Source of the DNA: Malachius bipustulatus
Taxonomy: Eukaryota > Arthropoda > Insecta > Coleoptera > Melyridae
Direction of reading: 5' to 3'
NCBI GenBank assembly: GCA_910589415.1
Contig: OU342632.1
Span: forward strand, 10,171,507-10,235,506
Length of the DNA: 64,000 bases
In this document: positions 32,601 to 45,597 of the stretch, in pieces
Numbering within the stretch: position 1 is the first letter of the stretch
Layout: each line of letters opens with the position of its first letter
Notes under the pieces: model-generated
What the model saw: only the letters and a program-made list of their open reading frames with translations
Databases searched by the model: none
What the model was told of the DNA's origin: nothing
Program-made: the position numbers and the translations under genes

Positions 32601-33780
32601 AACTATAGTCACGATATAGAAATAATATGTAATGAAAAAATACTGTTATATTATAATGTATCGCTAACTATGTGCCATATCGTCAGATAAATTAACAAAT
32701 TTAATGTAGGTCACTTGGTAGTTGTGCAATAAGTCCAAAGAAGCTCTAAAAGTGAAGCTTTTTCTTTCGAGTTCAATTAACTTGAAGTACCTTTTTCATC
32801 TTATTGATTCATCTTAGAACAAAGAAGGTGAAAGTGGCAACAAAATCCTTTGGGGTTGGTCCCGATCCAAATTTACCCCTCTTAAGAGAACCAAAAAATT
32901 TTTTTTTAATAATTGTTACTCACCAAATATTTGTTATAACATTATCTAAATGTTGGATTGTTGAATTTGATATGAATATTATCTGCTATTTCTTCTATCC
33001 TGCTTCTTGATATGATGGATAACAATTCTTCAGAGATGGAATAATTTTCTTATAATTCATTTTTTAATTGCTGGTATTATCATAGTTATGATTCAGTTAT
33101 TGATTTTAAAGGCCATAATTATTAGCCCCAAGTTCATTGTAACTTTTTCTTGTTACTTTTCCTTAAGCTGTTTGGAACTATTAAATCATCTTCAATTGTT
33201 TGCTTGTTTTTCCTTAGCCCAAAATTTAAGTTTTAAACTTTTGAATGTATCCACAGCCGTCTTTAATTCTCAACCCGTTTTTTAGGCAGTGTATTATTTT
33301 CAAGAAAATGCTCCTTGGACATCCTTCCCCTAACAGAGATTGGCAACCATCGTTTGATGCAGTTCTCTGATCACCGTCTTTTGTCATTACTGCTGATTGT
33401 ATTTTAATCTACAGATGGAAATTGCAAAATCATAAAAATTCCTGGCTACCAGTCTCGCTAAGGATTTTTTCACCTCGACAGCTCTTCCATCTTAAAAGAA
33501 CTAGTTATCAAACATAAACTTTCATAATGGTTTATTACAAAACTCAAAACCATGATCACTGCATATTATTTGCATGTTATAACATGTTGACAAATTTTTA
33601 TCTTACTTCGAAAGCAGGATGTGGTTGAAGTATAAAACAACTAAACAGAGTCATAAAAAACGTTATGATTGGTTTATTTCGCTGCATCTATGATGACTAA
33701 CAACACAAATCTTTTTCTTTTTTTTTTGTCTGTGTGATAGAAAAACTAAAATATTCCAAAAAGTGACTATTTTCGCTGTA
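32601..33780. other. Intergenic, nothing recognised
   Basis: AT-rich; short open frames without family features. Confidence 0.4.
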
Positions 33781-33978
33781 GAAGTGAAATTCTGGCTTGA
33801 AAAAATTTGTATTTGTTGCTCGAAACAAAGAAATTCTGAAATTTCAGTATCTAGTGAGGTTTCTTATAATTGTCCAATCTGTAGCAGAAGATTGCAAAAG
33901 GTTTATGGGGTTGAGGACATTCGAAGAAAAAACATTTTAATAGAGCTGTGTAGCCACTGGAAGTTGGGGCCCTGCTAG
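33781..33978 (+). CDS. Possible terminal exon of an unidentified Cys-rich protein
   Basis: After an acceptor-like TTTTCGCTGTAG, 65 codons stay open and end SHWKLGPC-stop. The frame contains CICC and CPIC, which could bind zinc. AATAAA follows about 20 bases after the stop. No upstream exon was found and the family is not recognised; chance is a real alternative. Confidence 0.25.
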   Translation, partial: EVKFWLEKICICCSKQRNSEISVSSEVSYNCPICSRRLQKVYGVEDIRRKNILIELCSHWKLGPC

Positions 33979-36900
33979 GTTTTTATTTAAGGTCTTAATA
34001 ATAAAACTGTTTGAAGCAAAAAAAAAATTAAAAAATGATATGGCTACTAATCTACTAATCTGCTTAATCTTAACAAAATGTGCTCAAAAGGTGTCTTGGT
34101 CTAGGGTGGGATGAAAAGCAAGAATGACGAGGGACAAAAATCACATTTTTTGCAATACACTCACTGAAATTTTAACATAAAATTCATGAAGCTTGTGACA
34201 TTTTTATGAGAAAAGTCTTCTTGGACATTGATACAGCCCACCGTTTTTTAAATATTTGACTTTGAATGTTTTGAAAACCCCATAAAATTGCTTAAATCAT
34301 ACAAAACTCAGAGAAACTGTATTCCAACTGAAAGCACCTGTTTTTATCCAAATTTAGAATACAGTAGTTTAATCCGGTTTTAGGGGACATCTTTTGAATA
34401 TTTTTATATCTTTTTGACTCGAAAGAGCCAGTGCCTACATTTGAGAGAATGTAACTCTTGTCCCATTGTATCGGAAAAGATTACAAATACATTAGATTTA
34501 ATATTTCTTGCAGGATAAAAATGTTTTTAAACGAATACAAAAAGAGCAACAGTCTTGTTTTTTTTTAATTCAAAATAAATTAATGTTCACGAAGGTTTAT
34601 AGTGGGCAATTTCCAATAATTACTTTTTTTTTGAGTAGAGATTAATTTGTTCCAAAATTTGTACTTCAGCGATCTTATGACCGTCTCAAAATATCAAACC
34701 CCAAATATCTGAAAAATTATGCATCTTATCTTTGTCCAACATACATATTTCGTTTTATATCTTTTGTTAAAAGTTTGCTGAAAAATTTCCTCTCATAACT
34801 TTCAACTTCATTTATTTTTTATCCCTCACCTCTTTCTAGCATATTCTGTTGAGGTCAAAATGAGTAGTGAGTGACTGTGGGTGGGCTTATCAAATTTTAT
34901 TGTTTTGCATCAAACAGTTTTGGACACTTTTAATTTTAGTTCAGGTCCCCAACTTTAAGGACAGAAATCATACCTCTAAAACGTTCCGTAGCAAGTTGTA
35001 TAGGATAGGTCATAACCGTCGTGATATACAGCAGTGGTAACCAAGGAATCGTGATGTCAAGGCGGTGGATGTACCGCGTAACATCAGTGCAATGGGCTGC
35101 ATGGAGGCTGCTACTCCATCTCGTTACAACACAAATTTAATAAAATATTTGAACTGTTGACTACGAACTTCCCTGAGATAGTTATCAAAAAAATTACCAG
35201 ATATTAATCAGTTTTTTATTGATCCAGGTGAACATTAGTAGGTACCTAACTACCTATAAAAAGCTCTCTGTTGAAGTCAAATAAACTATATTTTATTGGT
35301 TTTATTGTGATAGATCAAATTATTATTTATGCCCATATGAACTCAGAAATAGAGGGAAATTATCTAAATCGATGTTGTAAAATCAAATAGAATGGTCATT
35401 CAAAGAAACAGTCTTAGGCTGGAACAAACTCACAAAATTATCAAAATCCACTGCAATTCATTCCGGCAGAACTCTTCAAAATGTACCCCCTTCTCGAGCT
35501 TCCATCTCTTGACATGATTCGTGTGGATCTTCTCGCTTTAAGGGAACTTTTACAGTCAGATAGGAAGATTGGTTTCAAAATATAGTTGACACAGCATCCT
35601 TTGTCAGCTTGGGAACCTTGGGCTGCACTAACACTGTTCGATCATCTCTCTTCATAGCCTTTTGCTTTTATTAATTTCGACAATAATTTCAACTAAAAGC
35701 TACTTATCGCTTTCTACATGCTGTGCAAAAGAAACTCATGAAATAACTCATTTATGAAACTCAGATCCACGAGTGAGGTCAAACTAATGAAACGATATTC
35801 TTCTGTATTTCGGACACAATAGACTCATTCCAGTTGCTTTGATTTAATGTTTAACGCATTTGCTTTAGCTTTAGGTAACATTTAGTTAGTTTTAATAATC
35901 TAACTCTAAGAGATTCATAAATCAAAGCATTGATTCGAAAATTCTCCATATATAAAATAAAAATGCCCTATCTTGAACCTATCGAATCTGTAGTCTTGAA
36001 ATAAATGGCAAAAATTTTGATATTTATGTTTTCTAAACTATGATGTAAGTTGATTTGTAATCGCTCAACACTCAACAGTTAATTTGTTAATTTGAATAAT
36101 ATGCTCCAAGGCTTCACACGACTATTTAGCGGCAGTCCCCCCCCTCCCCCCAATGAATCAAATTGTTGTTTAAACAGTTCTTCCTTTTTACCATAATAGG
36201 CCCAGAGCCTAGATCCTAGATTATGGCAAAAGTAAGGTGCTATCTTTTTCTCTCTGTCGCTATTCTCCCTTAGTTAACTCTTGAACATACTTGTTCAGGA
36301 TATTGCAAGAAAAAAATTGCGGTACTGTTTATTAAATAATAAAGTTTCAGACGTGATTGGAACACACGCTGTCTATTTCAAATAATTTTTAAGTTGTTTA
36401 CATATGAATTTGACAACTATTGTTTAAACGTTTTTGTATAAAAATATATTTTTTTATTTTAAGATAAGAGTTGAGTTTGTGTTGCAGTATTATAACATAA
36501 CAAGCACAATATCGAATTAATTAAATGTCAATTAATTAGCATAGGTCATGATTTTTTTTTTACTAAAAAGTAGTGTTTGTTACAATAATTATTATTCAGA
36601 AGTCTGATAAAGGCACAGCAAATATATGCAGAAAAGTAAGTAATACCCACCTATTCACTTTGTGCCACTTCAGAATACTGAATTTTACTTGCGGTGCTTC
36701 CGTGAATATGAGTGTACTACCAAAAAAGAGTATTAGACTTTTTGGGATGTATGTTCTTCAAAAAGGTGCTATGTATGTCCAAAAATGTTTCTGGTTTTTG
36801 GGATGGGTATTTATTTACCACCACAAAATGTACATGTTTGCAACTTTTGTCTTCTGCAAATGTAAAAATAATGATAAACTATGGGCTGTGCTGTTTTGTT

Positions 36901-38070
36901 GAACTAACATTATTATATGAAATAGTATAACTTAGGCACTGAATGTATTTTTATGAGTTACAATAAATATTATTATTTTCTATTTTTTGTATATTTTTGT
37001 TTTTTCATCAGGTTCCGTTCAGAGATATAATACCAAATCATATTTTGTAAATTATTGTTATGTTGCTATTTTCTAGGTTTAGTCTTGAGGGGAAAAATTT
37101 ACTTAAAACAGTATATTACATAACAAGACTTGAAAAAAACAAGAGTTAAACACTCGCTGCAAGCAGCACATGTGTGATATTGTACTATACTTTATCTACT
37201 CCGGATCGCATATATGAACAAATGATTTCATGATGCCAGACGCATCCGCTTACTTTACTACCTAACTTTAGTACCTAATTTTTCATTTCAGATTTACTAA
37301 GTAATCTGAAAATACATAATATTGCGTGTGCCACTCATTTCGATAATAACGGGTTTGTGAATTTTATACATTTTCTCTCATTAGATTAATTTTGCATTAT
37401 TTGACATATCGAGTATTCCTATACCTACTTAATAATAATTATTGTTCTACCATAGCCACTACTTTTGACTTTGGTGGTTTATAAGACCTTGTAGTAAAAA
37501 ACACACTGTTTTGATTCTCATTACACACTAGGTGTGTGCAAAGGCTCAATTTCAGACTATGCAAGTTGTTTTGTAATTGTCAACTTTCGTATAAGGGAGT
37601 AGATAAAATACAATAATTCAGTTCTTAATTTGATGAAAGCCGTAAATTTGAAACGATAGGGAGAACCTTGGAACTTGGAACAGTTTTTACCTCTAAGCAC
37701 AATTGTTACTATGATGGCGTGATATTTTAGAAATCAAGTATCTAAAAAAACTTTCAGTCCTTAGAATAATTGACAGTTTTGATTTTGACATTTCTTCTGA
37801 TGATGTGATGTGAAGGTGCCTTTTCCTAGTTTAGTTTAGTTGTATAATGAGTGGGTCGATTAGTGACACCTCCACTGCGACCAAGTGGTCTATGCTTGAA
37901 TTTTAAGTTGATTTTTGAGCTTCTAGTGTTGGTTGAGGGTTGAGTCTCATAAATTATATGTTGTAAAGTTACTCTACTAAGGCACTTACATCTACATACC
38001 ACTCTGTCCCAAATTACGTACAAAAAAAAAATTTCAATGGATCATTTTCATTGTATGAAGTTTTTTAAGA
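33979..38070. other. Long gene-poor stretch
   Basis: AT-rich sequence with a C-rich run at 36137-36151 and small homopolymer tracts. I see no gene or transposon that I can support. Confidence 0.45.
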
Positions 38071-38651
38071 ATGTTTTTGTATCGAGTTTTGGCCTTGGGA
38101 TTCCTACCCTATTACAGACTAAAAGGGAGGGTGCGATTTCTCCCAAAAGTCCATGATGAGCCCTCTCGCCTGCACGGGAAACCCATAAATGCAAAACCGC
38201 TTGGGAATCAAGAGTCCTCTGGAGGTGGTGGAATTAAACCCCCTAATTCGACGGTCACCGCCCCACGGTCGGTGAAGTCGATCATGCCTAAAGCCGAACC
38301 TTCAAGGTGTGGCGGATATAAACCACCCGTTATTTTTATTATTATTACTTCTAGGGTAGGTTCAAAGCCCTCGTACTGAAGCTTGCGCTTATTGTACCCC
38401 TTTGGATAATTAGCTCATCAGTCATATAAACCGCCTAACCGATGAGGTACTTCGTGTCACGAGAAGGCTCCGTCAAATGGCAAAAAAGGGGGGAACGGTA
38501 AAACGTACTTAAAAAACAAAAGCAAAAATGCTTCTACTGCAGCTAGTGCGGATAAATCCATCTAGCTTACAGACGGAAATACCGTTTTCCCCATATATCT
38601 TCCTTCGCTTTCCCATCCACAAATCCCCCCCCCCCCCCCTTTGCGCACTTA

Positions 38652-39140
38652 ATGTCAAAAATTAAGTGTGTGCAGATTAATCTTCAACACGCTAAAGCAT
38701 CCAGCTATATGTGCCTGGCATGAAGTTTAAAAAAGAGCAGCTGGATACTGCTCTCATCCAAGAACCCTGGCTAGGCAAAATTAGGGGTGTAGGAAACTCA
38801 TCTGGTAAGTTAGCAGCAGTCGGCTCAGAGCAATCGCCAAGAGCCTGCATATTGATCGGGAATAACATAAATTATTTTATGCTCTTAGGTTACTGCACCC
38901 GAGAGATGTGATAGCAGTCCGAATAATAACTCCGGTGGAGAATGGCAAGATGGAATTCATCGTCTGCTCGGCTTACTTCCCAGGCGACAGGCCTGGTGAA
39001 CAACCTCCACCACCCATAGTACGAGACTTAATATCCTACTGCGACACCAATAACAGAGGTGAGTCACTTTACAACTTTTTAGTAGGCAATAGACTGGTGT
39101 TAAACAACATCGGCTCTTAGACAACCTTCGCCTCCTTAGA
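38652..39140 (+). pseudogene. LINE endonuclease domain remnant
   Basis: It begins MSKIKCVQINLQHAKA, the usual start of a LINE apurinic endonuclease, then shifts frame to EQLDTALIQEPWLGKIRG with the catalytic-region Glu. A third piece follows with IVCSAYFPGD. At least two frame changes break it. Confidence 0.75.
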
Positions 39141-39238
39141 CAGGAGTTTCTAGACATTACATTCCGCCCCACTTTAATTTTATGAGCAACAGGATAGCCA
39201 ATTGGCAAGTATCCTCGGAATCATCTTGTTCAGATCAC

Positions 39239-39267
39239 CATAGACCTAGGAAGTTCCTAGGTCTATG
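39239..39267. mobile_element. 29-bp perfect palindrome flanked by an 8-bp duplication
   Basis: The insert consists of CATAGACCTAGGAA, one G, and the exact inverted copy TTCCTAGGTCTATG. CAGATCAC lies on both sides (39231-39238 and 39268-39275). An 8-bp duplication is typical of hAT elements. The insert looks like a hAT element reduced to its two TIRs, sitting in the decayed LINE. Confidence 0.75.
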
Positions 39268-39366
39268 CAGATCACAGACACATTACCTTCAAAATTGGAA
39301 CAGGTCGTAGACCTGTGGTACAATATCACAACGCTAGAGGAACAGATTGGGAGGGCTACAAAAGGG

Positions 39367-39557
39367 CCTACGGCAGGGGTGGGCAAAAGCCGGCCTTTGC
39401 TTACTTCATCCGACCCGTTAAAAAATTCAGCATACAATTTTTTTAATCTCTTTTATGCGATTTTGTTGAAATCAACAAATCTGACTTTAGGACCTCAAAA
39501 TATATTATAGGCAGATAAAATGTACTTAAATTTGCATTTTTCGAATAATTTTCTTAT
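39367..39557. mobile_element. Short insertion with a CAGGGGTGGGCAAA motif inside the LINE
   Basis: GCTACAAAAGGG occurs at 39355-39366 and again at 39558-39569, flanking about 190 bases unrelated to the LINE. CAGGGGTGGGCAAAAG resembles the start of some hAT elements, but the 12-bp duplication would fit retroposition better. Origin uncertain. Confidence 0.45.
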
Positions 39558-39599
39558 GCTACAAAAGGGTTTGGGAGATATTGATGTCATCTCTAATTA

Positions 39600-40230
39600 A
39601 GATATGTAGATCTAACCTGGCATGGAATTACATACCATCCGGCTGTTCGACGACTAGATACATACCCAAGGTAGGTCGCACAGAACCATACCCAAAGTCA
39701 CTCAGCCCCATTAGCCTAACCTCTTTTTTGCTAAAAAGTCTGGAAAGGGTACTGGATGTGTGCATCAGGGGGAGCGCGTTAAATCTCCACCCACTGAATG
39801 CGGGCCCAGTATGCCTACCAGAGTGGAAAATCAACCGACCTTGCTCTCAACAACCTTGTGAGCAAGATCACCAGGTCTCTCGTCAAAAAAGAGACTGCGG
39901 TGACTACCTTCCTCGACATAGAAGCAATAACGTTCAACCACGCACTACCAGAATCCCTCTATAAGGCAGTTGTCTCAAGAGGGATTCCATCAGTCATAAG
40001 TGGCTGGATCCGTAATATGCTTATTGGAAACAGAACTCTAACGGCCTCAATGAGAGGGGAAAATATCGACTTTAGGCCTGCGAGGGGGTGTCCGCAGGGA
40101 GGAGTTCTCTCCCGTTGGCTCTGGTCCCTTCTCGTCGATGAGCTTCTAGTCCTTCTCTCACATGGAGTGCGTCGACGTTCAGGCATATGCTGATGACTTG
40201 GTCATTCTGATCAAAAGTAAATGTGAAAGC
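39600..40230 (+). pseudogene. LINE reverse transcriptase remnant
   Basis: RT blocks in order: YIPKVGRTE and SPISLTSFLLKSLERVLD, then AYQSGKSTDLALNNLV, RGCPQGGVLS, and AYADDLVIL with the catalytic YADD at 40186-40197. Three frame changes separate them. Confidence 0.82.
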
Positions 40231-40893
40231 GACCATTTCTAGGGTCCTTCAGAAAGTACTCCAGGTGACTTATCAGTGGTGCGAGAACACGTGTCAGTCA
40301 ACCCTCGCAAAACTGTCGTAGTACCATTTTTCAGAAATAGTATATAGGTTAGAACCCTCCAACTCTTCTGGGAGAAACCATTCCATTTGCAGAGAAAGCC
40401 AAGTACCTATGAGTAATCTTGAATAAAAAGCTTACTTGGAACTCTCATCTGGAAAAAGTTATACACAGAGCCAAATTCTCCTTATATGAACGTGTAAAAG
40501 GATCTGTGGCAAAACACGGGGAATCGTACCCAAACAAATATACTGGCTTTACGTAACGGTCGTCAGACCTACGGTTGCGTATGGCAGTACCGCTTGGTGG
40601 TCAAAAGGCCAGCAGGTCATGGCCAAATTAAAGCTCTCTAGCCTACAGAGACAAGCTTGTCTGGCGATCTGTGGTGCCATTAACACCACACCGTCGGCAG
40701 CTATGAAGATCCAACTGGACTTTAGTCACAAATCCATATTTATTCGGAGAGAGAGGCCAGATATGGACTACATATAGAATGATGCTGATGGCAAGAGCTT
40801 GCCGAAGGCTTATAACTTGGAGCGAACCAGGTTACTGGATGACATAGAAAGTCACTGATGGGGTATGCCCTAGGACATATATAATGCCCAATA

Positions 40894-41331
40894 ATGAACC
40901 GCTCTGCTTGTAAAGTCATTCTTCCGGGAAGAGACGTGTGGAAGGACAATAGAAATGAACTCCTGACAGCAGATTTCAGTTGGTTCACCGATGGATCTAA
41001 GACATCCACAGGAACTGTAGCTGGGGTGTGTAGCGCTGGCTCGAAGAAGAGAGTCTTCTCCAGCCTGGGCCTTCACGCAACGCACTTTCCAGGCCGAAAT
41101 CTATGCAATAAGAGATCTATGCCCACGCAGATCAATAAAGATATTTGCAGACAGCAAGCGACCCTTTGCTCCAGCCACTGCAAGTCCAAGTTGGTCTGGA
41201 ACTGTCAACTAATCTTGAATTTCTTGAATTCTCTAGCAAAGAGCAACGATAAAGTAACTCAGGTTCTCGCAACCATTTGGAATTCCCTACATATGATGTC
41301 AGACCTACAGCCTGCTATATTCCAAATTTGA
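40894..41331 (+). pseudogene. LINE RNase H remnant
   Basis: CKVILPGRDVW followed by FSWFTDGSKTSTGTVAGV matches the first RNase H block of the RNase H-bearing LINEs. The later part of the domain is disrupted. Confidence 0.65.
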
Positions 41332-41390
41332 GCTAAATATATCAAAGACTGCAGGATCTTATAAAGAAAAAAAAGAAATCTTCAAATTTC

Positions 41391-41512
41391 AACACCCTGT
41401 AGATCAATAAAGAAACATTTTGCGGACCTATGTTTACATAAACTTTTAGTCATGAAATAAGCCAAAGAATTATCCCCTTGCGTATGTACATGATATTTAA
41501 GAACACCGTGTA
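41391..41512 (+). repeat. About 120-bp repeat with CACCCTGTA at one end (copy 1)
   Basis: It begins CAACACCCTGTAGATCAATA, carries TTTTGCGGACCTATGTTTAC, and ends near AACACCGTGTATA. It resembles the segments at 56467-56590 and 60523-60650 in order and spacing. Confidence 0.5.
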
Positions 41513-41553
41513 TAACATAATAATTTAATAATGATCACACTGTATATCTGTAG

Positions 41554-41781
41554 ACAGAAATCAAAAACATTAAAATTAGTGAAATTCTTAGGAGAGAAAA
41601 CGCCGGCGTCAGGTTGTCTAGGAATGTTAGTTATTCTAATAAGGGAGGTAAATATTTTGAATTCTCTCAGCATACTCATCTGACGCCAGGACTTCCTGAT
41701 GAAAGAATAAATGTATTGGAAGGTGCAGCTGGGCTTTATGGAAGCCTGATAATTCACGCTCAACAAGCAATGAAAAAATAA
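41554..41781 (+). CDS. Probable terminal exon of an unidentified protein
   Basis: Seventy-five codons are open from ACA at 41554 to TAA at 41779-41781, directly after an acceptor-like TATATCTGTAG whose TAG is also the in-frame stop. The composition is protein-like rather than AT-driven, for example LTPGLPDERINVLEGAAGLY near the end. It overlaps no recognised repeat. No upstream exon is identified; it could also be an old retrocopy. The family is not recognised. Confidence 0.4.
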   Translation, partial: TEIKNIKISEILRRENAGVRLSRNVSYSNKGGKYFEFSQHTHLTPGLPDERINVLEGAAGLYGSLIIHAQQAMKK

Positions 41782-43965
41782 ATTTAGATAAGTACTTATA
41801 TTTATTTTGGGAAATTTAAGAAATATTTAGTTGTATGTTGTCAAGTCTTATTTTGTAAAATCTTTGCCTTGATATAACTAATGTTGAATCAAACAACTTG
41901 AAAATTCTACTAAATGATTTGAAGAAAAAAAATCAACAATGTTTTTCATTTTCTTACTTGTAGTTTTAGAAATCAAATAGAAATCAAAACAGAAACAAAC
42001 AAAAGTTGTTAAATTTCAAATATACCCTAAGGCTTTGCGGCTGCACCCTCAATAACTTTTTTATGCCTTTCAGCCCCCAAGTTAATCATCCCCTACTTGT
42101 GTTTTTCAAATTACACCCATAGTTTCTTTTTCTCAGCAGCATTACTGACTTTGTTCTGAATATAATGGCATGCGATATTTTAAAATCTAAGCATGTTTAG
42201 GTTGCCAAAAACAATAATTATAATAATCTGAAGACCAACTGGTTTGGCAAGCTAAGTATGCTCAGATTTTCAAAAATCAAATGACATATGCATTGTATTC
42301 AGAACAAAGTCAGCGATGCTTTGTGATGCTGTCAAGTAGAGAAAAAAAAAGTAGAAGATGATTATATGCGGGGTTGAAATTATAATATAATATAATTTAT
42401 TATTTATTGAAGTAAAATTTTTTATACAGGGTGTTCCTTGGCTCGGTAATAACGACATTGTCTGTTTTTTTAATGGGACACCATGTATTATTAGTGTATT
42501 TTTCTTTTATTTTCATATTTTCTCAGAAAATCCAATAGGAATGGTTTTAACAGTTGCAATTTGAATCGAGTAGGTTATGAGTAATAAACAAATGAAAAAC
42601 GCCATTTTTACTTTGAAATGGTGCCTCCAAATATCGGAAAACCCCTAATAGAGAGGAATAAATATACCTGACAGGAAACTTTTCACTTTTTCTTTTTAAT
42701 TTTTTCCTCATAAGAGAAACCAAATTTTTGGGACAATTTTCATTTCATGCTTTATAATATCTATAGGTTGATACAGATAGACTGATAGTCTGTCAAATGC
42801 GAAAGCAAAAATTTAAATCCAATTAAGTAGATATTATATTTATTTTATCTGGCAGACTTTTGCTTGTTTGTTTTTATATCTCACAAAAACGGTCATTTAA
42901 TAATAATTAATAAGGCATCGTGTGAAAAACGTGCATAACTCTTAAAATTTAACTAAGATATATTATGACAGGGGACATCACTGGGTATCAGCCAGTGATT
43001 ATGTTACAGTAGTGAAAGGAAGCGACGCTACACGGACAGGCAGGGGACACGGATGATCTGATCCTGTGGGTTCTCCTTACATGTGTTCCAGATGTCATAG
43101 GCGCCCCGATGGTGTTAATATGTCACGTTGGCGCCACTAATTAGCCCTAACTAGGACTTATGTACAGGGCGTTTCTTAAAATATTGTGTGGGTATCTTCT
43201 TATTAGAGAAAATAATTTCACCACAGTGTTATTATTGATTATTCTAAATAATGGAAATTGCCTTATTGTTAGAAAAAAGTTGAGAAAAAACATAAAATGA
43301 TACCAGTTGCCCTCCACATTGCCACAAGTCGTCCAGCATCATCAGTGTCGGTCTTGGTTTTGTCTCGTAAGACAAGTATAGGTAACTAAAGGTAGCTTAA
43401 TTGGCAATTTTTTACGTAAATACCTATCTCAAAATTTTAAACAAACGTAGGTCAACAACTTAGTAATTTTAATAACTTTTCTCTGCTATCTACTTTTACT
43501 CTGCTGATCAGTAACTCGCGCACTCGGAGCTTAAAACTTTTTCCAATGATTTGACCACTTTTGTGAAAAAAAAGTGACAACACTCTCCACGGTTGCACAG
43601 ATCCACGGTATGGTTTTTAACATTTTCAATTTCTCTGTAATATGGAGGTTTCGTGGAAAAAAAATTAATCATGTGGTATTTGATTCAGATAGGTTCTAAT
43701 AGATTGAAATTATTCACTTATTTTTATCATATATGATTATCAAAATAATTAGCTTCAAACTTGGATGAAGGAAACTCTGTAACTCGAAAACTAACCATCG
43801 GTACATTTTTTTTTGTTAGTCTTTAGTTTGAATGGGTTCTATTACGTATTTTGAATGCGCGAAGTTACTAATCATTTATTTTATTTCTATGTTTGATTTT
43901 AAAGATTATTTATCATTACCCGCTGGTGCGACTTCGTTTCTAATGCATATTTTTTAATGTTCAAT
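41782..43965. other. Intergenic left of the LTR element
   Basis: A TATACAGGGTGTTCC terminus at about 42423 and GGGACACCATG at about 42475 suggest a short CAGGGTG-type remnant. Otherwise nothing recognised. Confidence 0.4.
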
Positions 43966-43969
43966 GCTC

Positions 43970-45577
43970 TGTAACGTCGTTAAAGGTTTTATTCTTTAAT
44001 TAGCTCCATTTAATATTATTAAATAAGATATCATTGTCTAAATCCTTGCTATTAAGGTTCCGAAAATATGAATTTTGAACTAACATCGCCACCTGTTGCC
44101 GAGTGGTAAAACTAACTAAACTAGGCAAGTTCAAGATCCCTACCTTGTAGTACAATCTGTAACTTCTTTCTCTTACAATCTTCCTTTTCGATTAACTAGA
44201 AACACAGATGTCGCTGTGATGTAGTTTCGGAAGATGAACTAACACCCTTTTGAGTTGCGCAAAAGGATTGGTCCTTTTCGCGAGTCTGGAACAGGCTCGG
44301 CCATCTTCCATTCTTGGTGCTTGAAGCGACCAGTCGCACCCCTACCTTTTCTCTTTATCTAAGGACCGATTATTATATCGGGTAAGTAAATTGTTCAAAC
44401 TATCTGAAACTTTCTCTAATAGAGTTTATATATTGTTATAGTTCTTTTCTACCTACCCTATCAATCGGGGCACTATCTTATTTCGTCGGAAAACCTATCT
44501 ACGGAGTTGAACCCCACCTGTCTTCACAGACGCCATATTGGTTTTCATACTTTCTACGTCCGAATATCTGCTTTTATGGAAGGAATCTCCTACATTATCT
44601 GAAGGTTTTGCTGCTACCTGCCCCTGAATACTGGATCTCATCATTCGGAGCCTCATATTTTCGAGTTTCATCTAACCTCGAAGGACGACCACGCTACCAG
44701 AGTTAGGCACGTGTTCCCACGGGACACGACACCGTCCACCAGTCTTTCTGCCACCCCAGAGGGAGACCACGGTCTCTTATCCTGAGATTTCGTCCAGGGC
44801 CCCGCTCTCCAGTCTCAGCACGACATTCCAAGGAAGGCAAAATGTCGTATCAGTAAGCAAAGCGTGACATAACCTTTTATTGCTCAGAGTGATATCAGAG
44901 AAATTTGTTAGGATTTTTGTGTCGTTCTATTGCCTTATCTTGTCGAGAGATTGATGTTTTATTAATTAAAACTTATATTAATAATAACTTTGAAATACCT
45001 GATATACAATCATTACCATTATTATTCAAGTAATACTTGAAATGAACTTGTCAATTATTATGTGAAGGAAAGATAGATATCTATTATTTTCTCTACCAGT
45101 TAAACTGTTAAATGAGATATTTTGCAATTAACTTCATGATCAATTAATTAGTAATTTCATAACCATAGAATTTCAATAAGTTATTTTGTAAACAGAATTC
45201 ATAAATATACTTTTCATTAAAAGATCAACTTTATTATTCAGTAGGTAGATACTACAGTAGTTGGAAATTATTAACATCTCATAACCTGAGTGAATTTTGA
45301 TGCCTTTATAGTTCAGGTTACTTTAGATCTATTATTCAAAATTAAAAGGTCATCTGGCATCCCAGTACCTTATCTCTTAGGGGTAATTAAACCGTACTGC
45401 TTTATGCTGCTGATGCTACTACAGTCGCATGAAATCTGAATGAGATTTTAGTGCATCAACTAATACTTCGGCCCAACGAAGGTAAGTCGGCAATTATTTC
45501 AACAACGATCGAATTTTAATTGGCCAAGAATCATTTTAATTGGCCCAGAGCCTAATCTAATTAGCCCGACCGCAGCA
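43970..45577 (+). repeat. 5' LTR, 1608 bp
   Basis: Starts TGTAACGTCGTTAAAGG and ends GACCGCAGCA, with the same length and, as far as compared, the same sequence as 53745-55352. This is long for an insect gypsy-type LTR. Confidence 0.95.
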
Positions 45578-45579
45578 AT

Positions 45580-45597
45580 TGGCACTCCCCGGTGTGG
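45580..45597 (+). promoter_or_regulatory. Putative primer-binding site
   Basis: TGGCACTCCCCGGTGTGG starts two bases after the LTR. TGG complements the CCA end of a tRNA. I could not match the tRNA species. Confidence 0.45.

Larger units (their letters stand above)
38090..41340 (+). mobile_element. Decayed full-length-type LINE with endonuclease, RT and RNase H
   Basis: Domains occur in the expected order on one strand: endonuclease start from an ATG at 38652, RT from about 39600 to 40200, RNase H from about 40960. All are broken by stops, frameshifts and two small insertions (39239-39267 and 39367-39557). GC-richer 38090-38640 is probably the element's leader or ORF1 remnant. It resembles the LINE in Rab intron 1 (17788-18864). 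Confidence 0.75.

Noticed and set aside
35400..35720. Possible Harbinger-type transposase fragment on the minus strand
   Set aside because: A few residues looked similar, but frames break quickly and no diagnostic motif could be followed.
36573..36930. Two overlapping plus-strand frames of 72-109 codons
   Set aside because: No motif and no splice context; they read as AT-rich noise.
38071..38379. 102-codon frame as an independent host gene
   Set aside because: It lies directly upstream of the LINE endonuclease and is Pro/Gly/Ser-rich, so it is more likely the LINE leader or ORF1 remnant.
41497..41766. 89-codon minus-strand frame
   Set aside because: It is the antisense of the more protein-like plus-strand exon at 41554-41781.
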